Assembly: GCA_023665325.1 (NCBI GenBank)
Contig: JAMPED010000033.1
Coordinates: forward strand, 1-17,594
Source: Acetobacter sp.
Lineage (GTDB): Bacteria; Pseudomonadota; Alphaproteobacteria; RF32; CAG-239
Direction: 5' to 3'
DNA length: 17,594 bases
Shown: piece by piece, positions 7,495 through 14,048 of the stretch
Layout of the letters: each line of letters begins with the position of its first letter
Numbering within the stretch: position 1 is the first letter of the stretch
Notes under the pieces: model-generated
Databases searched by the model: none
What the model was told of the DNA's origin: nothing
Seen by the model: the letters and a program-made list of their open reading frames with translations, nothing else
Made by a program: the position numbers and the translations under genes

Positions 7495-9048
7495 TTACTC
7501 ATATAAGCTTGGGGTAAGGAAGTTGATATTAATCTGTTTTGCGAATCGTTTCAACATATCGTGCATAATCGTGTTACGTTTATCGTTTTCCCACCCTAGT
7601 TTTGCATTATTTACCATTGTTGCCAAATAGTAGTTATCATTCCCATTGGTAAAGCCGTCTAGGCCTGCAAAAGTAACTTGTTTAACGCTGAGTTTAAGTA
7701 AGATTTTTATCAGCATTAAAGCCGAATTATCAGCCATCTCGGAGTTATTTAAGTATGAGCCATAGTTGAGTTTGCGGCACTTTTCAGTTTTAATATTTGA
7801 AGTAACGATCACATCGTTATAGTCATTTTGTTCTGAGTAGCGTCTTTGGTTGCTGATAAATACATTATCAACCTTAAATTCTTGGGGCTTAAAGTTAATG
7901 CTGATGACAAAAGGATTTTTTTGGTTGATATATTCTTTTATTTTTGTGTTTTCAGAAACAATCGTTTTTCCTGGTGCTAGTACTAGAACGGGACGATGAG
8001 AGATTTGTTGGTTTAGTTGTGCTAGAATCTCGGTGTCATCCACTTCATTTTCTTGAAATTTTAGATAAAGTTCTTGGACTAACTTCTCGTCATAATTTGA
8101 TTTTTTGCTTTCTGGAATGGATTGTAAAATCGCCTCAATACTTTCAAGGCAAAGGGCCGCTTTATCAATCAAGAATAGGGCATAGTTGGGGTGGCACTCT
8201 AGTGCCGCCGCTAAGTAGTAGGGAACATTATATCCCCACGAATTTGTGGTATAGATTTTATTAATGTCTTCATCAATTAATTTTAAAACAGGTAGCAAAT
8301 TATATTGTTTGTCATAATTATCGTTAAGATATTGTAGTAAAAGCTCTGTACAGAGATTGCCTGCGCCTCTGCCCATTCCACGTAATGAAGAGTCAATGAT
8401 AACCTCTCTTTCGCATTTTGTTTCAAGCAAAGCTTGCGCATTAGAAAATGACAGTTGCAAGTTATTATGCGAATGGAAGGCCACTGCAATTTTATCAGAT
8501 AAATTATGGTTTACCAAATAAAACAGTCGCCTCATATCGTTTCTTTTCAAAACGCCGAGCGTATCCACAATGGCAAATATATTGGGTTGATAGAGATTGA
8601 CTTTTTCGATTAAGCCTAAAAGTTCACTATCAGTATAGGAATTGACAACGGTGGGATTTGCGGAGACGATGTAGCCTTTTTCCTCTATTTTTTTGATATA
8701 GGCTAGAGCCTCATCAATCTCGTGTTTTTTAAATGTTACACGGATACCGTCAATTTTGGTTTGTGATTTTGGAGGAAGTTTATCGATATCGAATTTTCCA
8801 AATACAATCATTGCGAAAATTTTCACATTTTTCATAGTATCAGGCAATAAAGCGTCGGTTTCTTTTGTCGAGGTGAATACTGTTGTTTCACTTTCCGCTT
8901 TTGTATTGCGCAAGAAGCCTACTTCCACATATTCAATGTTTGTTTTTAACAGTCCGATTATAATTTGCTTGGCAACTTTTTCACCAAAAGCAAAATTATT
9001 GACGTAGCCACCATCTCTTAATGTGCAGTCTAATACTTTGATGTTCAT
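7495..9048 (-). CDS. HMGL/DmpG-like aldolase fused to a C-terminal MAF/GT42-like Rossmann domain
   Basis: A two-domain protein of 517 aa. Residues 1 to about 300 form a TIM-barrel aldolase of the HMG-CoA lyase / 4-hydroxy-2-oxovalerate aldolase family (DRE-TIM superfamily): LDCTLRDGGY (6-15) with the metal and catalytic Asp/Arg, VEVGF (41-45), VDTLG (161-165), metal-binding FHSHNN (H192, H194) and GMGRGAGN (224-231). The family makes or breaks C-C bonds next to 2-oxo acids. After a helical linker, residues about 352-517 show LVLAPGKTI, FVISINF, VFISNQRRY and VTFAGLDGF. That order resembles the G-x-GPS, N-R and G-I-D motifs of MAF/DUF115 and GT42-type transferases. Its ATG overlaps the previous stop by one base (TAATG), implying translational coupling. 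The product is unknown. Similar aldolases occur in other surface-polysaccharide clusters. Confidence 0.85.
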   Translation of the reverse strand: MNIKVLDCTLRDGGYVNNFAFGEKVAKQIIIGLLKTNIEYVEVGFLRNTKAESETTVFTSTKETDALLPDTMKNVKIFAMIVFGKFDIDKLPPKSQTKIDGIRVTFKKHEIDEALAYIKKIEEKGYIVSANPTVVNSYTDSELLGLIEKVNLYQPNIFAIVDTLGVLKRNDMRRLFYLVNHNLSDKIAVAFHSHNNLQLSFSNAQALLETKCEREVIIDSSLRGMGRGAGNLCTELLLQYLNDNYDKQYNLLPVLKLIDEDINKIYTTNSWGYNVPYYLAAALECHPNYALFLIDKAALCLESIEAILQSIPESKKSNYDEKLVQELYLKFQENEVDDTEILAQLNQQISHRPVLVLAPGKTIVSENTKIKEYINQKNPFVISINFKPQEFKVDNVFISNQRRYSEQNDYNDVIVTSNIKTEKCRKLNYGSYLNNSEMADNSALMLIKILLKLSVKQVTFAGLDGFTNGNDNYYLATMVNNAKLGWENDKRNTIMHDMLKRFAKQININFLTPSLYE

Positions 9049-9794
9049 TAGTTCAAAACTCCTTTATCAATTCGTTCTTGTATTATTTGTCTTACTTTTT
9101 CTAAATCTTTTGTGGTATCAACAGATATAGATTCGGATTGTATTTCTGTGAAATAGAGTGGGTATCCGTTTTCAATAAAACGCAGATGATCAATATCTTC
9201 TATTTTCTCAATTTCTCCCATTGGATGTTTAACAAAGAAATCAAGAGTTTCTTTGTGATAACATTCTATCCCTACATATTTTTTGTATTGAAATAAAAGA
9301 CTGTTCTTTGGATATGGAATAGGCGTTCTTGAGATATAAATTAAACGTCCATCCTTTGAAGTCAAAACTTTAATTTTGGCTGGGTCAATCGTTTCAGCGG
9401 GGTCTGTTAGATATCTAAACGCGCCATAATAAGCTGGTTTATTTTTATTAAGAGCGTATTGAGTAACTTTTGAAATTGAAGCTGGATCAATTAAAGGCTC
9501 ATCGCCATTAACACAGACGTATAAATCAGCATCAACTTTTTCAGAAACTTCTTGTATTCTACAAATATGATCAGGATGATTATCTTTGGTAATCACATAC
9601 GGAATGTTGTATTTTTCTAAAACATCTGTTATTTCAATACTATCTGTTGCCACATAAACCTCATCAAATTTTTTTACTTTTTTCACCTGATGATAAACCC
9701 ACCAAATCATCGGTTTACCACAAATATCTGCCAACGGTTTTCCACTAAAGCGTGTTGACGCAAATCGCGCTGGTATAACTCCAACTATTTTCAT
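9048..9794 (-). CDS. kdsB: KdsB-family CMP-sugar synthetase (3-deoxy-manno-octulosonate cytidylyltransferase-like)
   Basis: KdsB couples CTP to Kdo, giving CMP-Kdo in the cytoplasm. This 248-aa protein has the family's length and signatures: GVIPARFASTRFSGKPLADI at 5-24 with R10, R15 and K19 for CTP binding, DEVYVATD, VNGDEPLI with the metal-binding Asp, and a C-terminal GEIEKIEDIDHLRFIENGYP plus ISVDTTKDLEKV. One difference stands out: where standard KdsB has H-x-S-G-T-D-R the protein reads HPDHICR, so the sugar pocket may take a different substrate. The ATG 9794 has a clear AGGAG 7 nt upstream. The 75-nt gap before it is the largest in the operon. Either it is a second CMP-Kdo enzyme dedicated to a capsule (as KpsU is), or it activates another ulosonic acid. 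The symbol marks the family and not proven orthology. Confidence 0.83.
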   Translation of the reverse strand: MKIVGVIPARFASTRFSGKPLADICGKPMIWWVYHQVKKVKKFDEVYVATDSIEITDVLEKYNIPYVITKDNHPDHICRIQEVSEKVDADLYVCVNGDEPLIDPASISKVTQYALNKNKPAYYGAFRYLTDPAETIDPAKIKVLTSKDGRLIYISRTPIPYPKNSLLFQYKKYVGIECYHKETLDFFVKHPMGEIEKIEDIDHLRFIENGYPLYFTEIQSESISVDTTKDLEKVRQIIQERIDKGVLN

Positions 9795-9801
9795 ATATTT
9801 T

Positions 9802-9806
9802 CTCCT
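9802..9806 (-). promoter_or_regulatory. Ribosome binding site of the KdsB-like gene
   Basis: AGGAG lies 7 nt before the ATG at 9794. The three bases ending at 9805 read TAG in the frame that the upstream NeuA-like gene would follow if its G tract had nine bases, so the site would then overlap the upstream stop codon. Confidence 0.75.
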
Positions 9807-9820
9807 ATGCTACTAAAAAA

Positions 9821-9835
9821 TTATAATAATTATCA
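9821..9835 (-). promoter_or_regulatory. Fur-box-like 15-mer between the two cytidylyltransferase genes
   Basis: The minus strand reads TGATAATTATTATAA, which differs at one position from the 7-1-7 Fur consensus TGATAATnATTATCA. It includes a perfect TATAAT that could also be a -10 hexamer, but no convincing -35 box is placed 16-18 nt upstream. In AT-rich DNA such a match can be chance. Confidence 0.2.
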
Positions 9836-9869
9836 TTGTGAGTAGGAAGAAAATAAAACAACTTGTGCG

Positions 9870-10544
9870 CTACCCCCCCCATTTAATCTTATTAAAGTTG
9901 TTTAAAAATGCAAATTCGGCAAAAGCAAAATCTGACGGTGTATCAATATCAGTTGCTTCAATCTCCGCAATCTCAACAAATTTCGGCTGATGACCGATAA
10001 TATCACGTTTTTGTATCATTAGCTCTCTTGGCAAAATATGGACAGCATAATTCAAGGCTTGGATATTTGGTAAATCTTGGCTACGTGGTTTATTATCTGG
10101 ATCATAATTAAGAGCTCTACCGTTTAACCATAAAAACTCTTTAATAGAATGAACAGTCGCAATAGAATCATATTGACTATCTATGTTTTGCCATTGCCTA
10201 ATAACATTAGAGATTGTTTCATCCAAAATAAGAGGGTTTGTTGCATCTGCAAATAAAATTGTATCACAATCCATATTTTCAGCCATATTTTGATACACTT
10301 CGTTCATTGAAACACTTGAGGTCGCAAAATATTCATCTCGTTTCACCGTTTCTGCGCCAAGAGAATGTGCAATCTCCAACATTTCATCAGAATTAGAATT
10401 AACCACCACGCCATCAAGCTCTGGAAGACGTAACAATTGTTTGACTTTTATCTCTAATAAACTACTTCCTGCAAAGGGTTTAATATTTTTATTTGCCACC
10501 CTCTGCGATCCTGAACGTACTGGAATTAAAGCTTTAATACTCAT
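9870..10544 (-). CDS. NeuA-like acylneuraminate cytidylyltransferase (CMP-nonulosonate synthetase family)
   Basis: This family joins CTP to sialic, pseudaminic, legionaminic or related acids to make CMP-sugar donors. The 224-aa protein starts with the nucleotide-binding stretch IPVRSGSQRVANKNIKPFAG (R10, R15, K19, N20), then VVVNSNSDEMLEIA, a conserved KRDEYF, the metal-binding region ILFADATNPL and the C-terminal EIEATDIDTPSDFAFAE. This order is characteristic of NeuA/PseF-type enzymes. GAGGTG 5 nt upstream supports ATG 10544. The coding end is odd: the last codons are TGG GGG GGG TAG, made by a run of eight G, and any slippage would change the C-terminus. With nine G the frame would run about 22 residues further to a TAG at 9805. 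No NeuB-type synthase is in the window, so the substrate may come from the aldolase. Family assignment is firm; substrate is unknown. Confidence 0.85.
   Translation of the reverse strand: MSIKALIPVRSGSQRVANKNIKPFAGSSLLEIKVKQLLRLPELDGVVVNSNSDEMLEIAHSLGAETVKRDEYFATSSVSMNEVYQNMAENMDCDTILFADATNPLILDETISNVIRQWQNIDSQYDSIATVHSIKEFLWLNGRALNYDPDNKPRSQDLPNIQALNYAVHILPRELMIQKRDIIGHQPKFVEIAEIEATDIDTPSDFAFAEFAFLNNFNKIKWGG
9873..9880 (-). repeat. G8 homopolymer at the 3' end of the NeuA-like gene
   Basis: Eight consecutive G on the coding strand, the longest G/C run in this AT-rich window, form the last two glycine codons and run directly into the TAG stop. Tracts of this length slip during replication and act as phase-variation switches in, for example, Campylobacter surface-glycan genes. 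Confidence 0.8.
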
Positions 10545-10583
10545 TTTTACACCTCATTATTTTAATTAAACAGAATGACATTG

Positions 10584-11228
10584 TTATTCAGATAATATTT
10601 TTTTTAAGATATCTCCGTACTTACTCAAACCAAATTTTGTTCCACCGTAAGTTCCAGATAAATCTCCTCCATCAAATCCACAATCATATAAAAAACTGTT
10701 AGAAAACAAACTATTTAAAGTTTCTTCAGGAATATTGGGATTGATACTTGTAATGATGCTATTTTGCTCTTTAAAATATAAAATATATTTTAAATCATTA
10801 CTACAACAATTAACTATATGAAAACAAAATGTTAGATAAAAAGGAACATCTATATCATCTTGGTTTAAAAGAGTAAGAGCTTTGGCTAAAATCTTAACTT
10901 TTTGATTATCTTCTGAATGAGTGAGGATATATAGAATGTTTTCACCTAATTTTTCTTTATCTTCATAGTTAGAAAATTTCTCTTTCGCTTTAGCAAACTC
11001 TTGTTCATCAAGAGTATCAGCTGTTTTTAAAAAAACATTAAGATTTCTTAAGAAAAAATAATTAGGTATATCTTGCGCTAATTTGCACAAGGTAACAGCA
11101 GATTTAATAAGAGGTATTTCTTTTAATATTCCATCGTTTAGAGCCAATCTTAATAAAGAATCATTGAAATCAGCTAAAAAATCAATCGCTTCTGTTCCAA
11201 TATTATTTTTTGTTGTAACATTATCCAT
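10584..11228 (-). CDS. Hypothetical protein, 214 aa, helical, embedded in the glycan operon
   Basis: Function is not recognised. The protein is soluble-looking and mostly helical, without a signal peptide. Its first half, EIPLIKSAVTLCKLAQDIP followed by FLRNLNVFLKTAD, then LGENILYILTHSED and KVKILAKALTLL, resembles in layout a widespread uncharacterised group of small proteins. In that group an IP-hydrophobic segment is followed by a KL-x-x-FL helix, a VGE-x-LL-x-LL segment and a K-x-x-IL-x-K-x-x segment; I know no function for it. The tail has a glycine-rich GFDGGDLSGTYGGTKFG before the end. It begins 3 nt after the large HAD/GT42-like gene and is followed by a 39-nt gap, so it is co-transcribed with the locus. 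It is lower in GC than its neighbours by eye, which may mean a later insertion between glycan genes. Confidence 0.75.
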   Translation of the reverse strand: MDNVTTKNNIGTEAIDFLADFNDSLLRLALNDGILKEIPLIKSAVTLCKLAQDIPNYFFLRNLNVFLKTADTLDEQEFAKAKEKFSNYEDKEKLGENILYILTHSEDNQKVKILAKALTLLNQDDIDVPFYLTFCFHIVNCCSNDLKYILYFKEQNSIITSINPNIPEETLNSLFSNSFLYDCGFDGGDLSGTYGGTKFGLSKYGDILKKILSE

Positions 11229-11231
11229 AAC

Positions 11232-14048
11232 TTAATCCTCTTCTAAAATCTCGACACTTTCGGCATCAATTTCTGGATGTTTGGCTAGATAAGAGGGGGT
11301 ATAAACATCGTGAAAGATGCCTTTTAATCCTACAGGGTTTACTGAAATTATTTCTGTTTCAGGGTAATAGGTTGCTACAAAGTCTTTTAATCTTCGCCAA
11401 TCTGCAATATGATGTGTATCAAGAGATTTTGCATTTTCACCTCGTGAAGAATTATTAAATGATGCCCCACTAAAATGTTGTCCTATAGCTAAATTGCAAT
11501 CTATTCCGTAAATATAAATTTTCTTCGGATTAGTAAATAAGATAAATTGCATTGCTTGAATTGAACAACTACAAGAATTAGCCAAAGCTTCAGTATCAAT
11601 ATCTACAGCAAAAATATTTGGTAAATATTTAGCAGTCGTTTTATATCGACGAATTTTATTATCTTGATAAAAAATATGTTGTGGAATTTGAAATGCTTCT
11701 CCTAAATTTTGATCACCCATAAATTTAATACAGTCATAGTTTAAGAAACCTTCATAATATTGCTCTTTACCAGTATCTAAACCAGCTTTATCAATCGAAA
11801 ATAAATAATCAAAACATATATTATTTAATAGAAAAGCACGATTTAGCCCGACATATATTGTATTTTTTAAAGGTTTAATAAATTTCACACTTGGTCCAGC
11901 TCCAACAAGTGCAATAGTTTGACCATTATGTTTATTCCGAAATTCACCAAAAGTTTTCTGATGAAGGGTGGCGATAGTCAATGCTCTTTGTACATTACGT
12001 GAAATACTATAAATAAGCTCACGATTAGCGAAAATATCATTATTTTGCGTATCTTCAATAATCTTTTTCTTTTTAACGCAAACTCCTAATACGTACGTTT
12101 TCTTTCGCCAAGAATCTTGATAACATTTGAATAACCCAAAATATTTTTTTGTTTTGATTATTTCACCGTGCGTCGTTTGGGAATAGTAGGGTAAGCCTAA
12201 AACTTTTATTTTTTTCATATTGTCTCGTTCTTGTTTTGCGAACAAAATACCTTGATACCTAAAAGGCCAAAAGAAGGTACCATTGATACCATTTTGTGTT
12301 TTATGGGAGCTCGTGAAAATATCTTTCAAACGTGGACGTCTTACCAAAAAATCAAAATGACCTGTATTAAACGTTTTCCAATCACAAGTAAGTTTTGCCA
12401 TATATTCATAATCATTCTTTTCGGGCGTAAGAAGATAAGAATTGATCCATTGAACAATGCTCGAAAAGTCAATAAATATATCATATCCTTTAAACAGTTT
12501 TTTAATATCGTTTGCAAATAAGACCGCATTATCAACCATATTTTGCGTTATCAGGCATCTGAATTTTTCGTCTTTATTGGCATTATCGATATAAATGATT
12601 CCATTTTCGTTGATATCTTTTGTGGGAACTTCTGGTGCGCCCATCAAGAACTCTACAAATCGCCATTTATAAGTCCATATATCAGGTTCGTTGCCTTGAA
12701 TTTTTTTGTTGGTATATGTTTGGGCAAAACTTTTTCTTATAAAGTTATTATATTGTGGTAGGTTTAGGGTTGCAAAATAAAACCCCTGAACATTTTGACC
12801 TTTGGTATTTTCAATTAAAAACTGGGCTGAAAAATTTACCGCCATATCGTCTACAAGGGCTATTTTTTCCTCTTTATTATAAATTGTTGCCATATATTTT
12901 TGATAGTTGGCTTTGTTTTTCTCAGCCTCGTTTTCGAAAAGTTTGCGATTGACATCAAAAAATAGTTTCAAATTATGATAGCTTTTATCTTTAATTACTT
13001 CAAAGCGTTTCTTTATCACTTTATTTTTGTTTGCAAAGTATTCAATAAATTTGATGTAGTCGTCTTTATAGTTCATTGACAGATGACAAGCGGCTTTTAA
13101 TACACGTGGTGCATAGACATAACTGGTTTTAATGTTTGGCTCAAAGGTGTCAAAAACTTTTTTTAAGACAAAACCGCTTCGCATTACAAATAGCAAATGC
13201 TCAATATCACTTTGTTTTATTTCATTTTCAAGCCATTTCATAAAGCTATATACTAGTGGACCAGAATATTGATATCCAAGTTCGTCCCAATAATTGGTTT
13301 TATGGCCAGCGCAACGTTGTTCTTGCCAACGATATGCTAAAATAGAAACAAGTATCGAGCTGCCAAGTTGATTTCCTGATTGTCTTAAAAATTTTTTGGC
13401 TTTGTTATTTTTATTTATATATAGCTGGATTAGATTAGGGACAATTTGGGCTCTAAATCCAACAACTTTGGCGACATTGTAGTCGACTTCTAGGTTATCT
13501 CCGATATGTAAAACCGCTTTAGGGGAGGTGTGAAACTCTTCAAGTAGATGGTAGAACAAAGACCCTGTACGTTTTTTTTTGCCAATATCGCCTGATACAT
13601 ATAACTTATCCCATCCATCAAATCCATTTTGACGCAAGATAGAGGCGAGGAAATCCGTTGGTAAATACATATCTGAGGTGATGACGATTTTTTTGCCTAA
13701 TGCTTTAACATAATCATAAACTTGTTTAAGTTCTGGATTGGCGCGCAATACCATTCTTTCCCAATCCATCTCGCGCTGTTTCATCGCTTTGTATTCTTCA
13801 TCTATCTCATCATAAATCATATCTAAAGTGATGTCTTCAAGCTCAGCGTGGCGAATGCGGGCACGTCTTTCAGCATCGCGACGTTCATTAGCAAATCCGT
13901 TTTGGTTAAAGGCCTTTTCTAAGTGCAAGAATAAGTCTGTTGGGTGTACATAGGGTCTTATTAAAAGTGTATCAAAAATGTCAAAAGAAATAATTTCTGT
14001 TTTGTTTATTTTACTTTTTACTTGCTCTAATAACAATTTATCTTTCAT
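11232..14048 (-). CDS. COG5610-type HAD-domain protein with C-terminal GT42/MAF-like transferase domain
   Basis: A three-part protein of 938 aa. (1) Residues 18 to about 210 form a HAD fold: motif I SFDIFDTLL (D23, D26), motif II ITSDMY (T124/S125), a lysine run at 157-159 and motif IV HIGDNLEVD. The usual second Asp of motif I (D+2) is Phe, so phosphatase chemistry is doubtful. (2) About 235-600 is the companion domain seen in this family, with HLLFVMRSGFVLKKVFDTF and SYVYAPRVLK. (3) About 700-930 has IALVGAGPSVKFI, YVGLNRAFLL, SCSCSIQAMQF, KIYIYGIDCN and DTHHIADWRRLKDF. This motif order resembles GT42 sialyltransferases and MAF/DUF115 proteins that use CMP-nonulosonate donors. It overlaps the previous gene by 4 nt (ATGA) and ends 3 nt before the next. 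It probably acts in the cytoplasm on glycan assembly. The donor (perhaps the CMP-sugar made in this operon) is inferred. Confidence 0.82.
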   Translation of the reverse strand: MKDKLLLEQVKSKINKTEIISFDIFDTLLIRPYVHPTDLFLHLEKAFNQNGFANERRDAERRARIRHAELEDITLDMIYDEIDEEYKAMKQREMDWERMVLRANPELKQVYDYVKALGKKIVITSDMYLPTDFLASILRQNGFDGWDKLYVSGDIGKKKRTGSLFYHLLEEFHTSPKAVLHIGDNLEVDYNVAKVVGFRAQIVPNLIQLYINKNNKAKKFLRQSGNQLGSSILVSILAYRWQEQRCAGHKTNYWDELGYQYSGPLVYSFMKWLENEIKQSDIEHLLFVMRSGFVLKKVFDTFEPNIKTSYVYAPRVLKAACHLSMNYKDDYIKFIEYFANKNKVIKKRFEVIKDKSYHNLKLFFDVNRKLFENEAEKNKANYQKYMATIYNKEEKIALVDDMAVNFSAQFLIENTKGQNVQGFYFATLNLPQYNNFIRKSFAQTYTNKKIQGNEPDIWTYKWRFVEFLMGAPEVPTKDINENGIIYIDNANKDEKFRCLITQNMVDNAVLFANDIKKLFKGYDIFIDFSSIVQWINSYLLTPEKNDYEYMAKLTCDWKTFNTGHFDFLVRRPRLKDIFTSSHKTQNGINGTFFWPFRYQGILFAKQERDNMKKIKVLGLPYYSQTTHGEIIKTKKYFGLFKCYQDSWRKKTYVLGVCVKKKKIIEDTQNNDIFANRELIYSISRNVQRALTIATLHQKTFGEFRNKHNGQTIALVGAGPSVKFIKPLKNTIYVGLNRAFLLNNICFDYLFSIDKAGLDTGKEQYYEGFLNYDCIKFMGDQNLGEAFQIPQHIFYQDNKIRRYKTTAKYLPNIFAVDIDTEALANSCSCSIQAMQFILFTNPKKIYIYGIDCNLAIGQHFSGASFNNSSRGENAKSLDTHHIADWRRLKDFVATYYPETEIISVNPVGLKGIFHDVYTPSYLAKHPEIDAESVEILEED
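13584..13839 (-). repeat. 256-bp direct repeat, copy 1, inside the 938-aa HAD gene
   Basis: This block encodes residues about 70-155 and aligns without gaps to 15536-15791, with about 18 mismatches counted by eye (around 93% identity). Flanking parts of the two genes are much more diverged, so identity drops sharply at both edges. An A9 run on the coding strand (13572-13580) lies just past one edge. Confidence 0.85.

Noticed and set aside
7944..8264. Plus-strand open frames inside the aldolase and other operon genes
   Set aside because: They lie opposite well-supported family genes, lack ribosome binding sites and show no recognisable protein features; they are antisense shadows.
10568..10592. 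Small inverted repeat GAATGAC/GTTATTC at the end of the 214-aa gene
   Set aside because: It has a 7-bp stem with a G-T pair and a 3-nt loop but no T run after it on the minus strand, so neither terminator nor recombination site is supported.
11228..11232. CRISPR, toxin-antitoxin or phage-defence system around the 214-aa protein
   Set aside because: No repeats, nuclease motifs or paired small gene are visible; the neighbours are all glycan enzymes.
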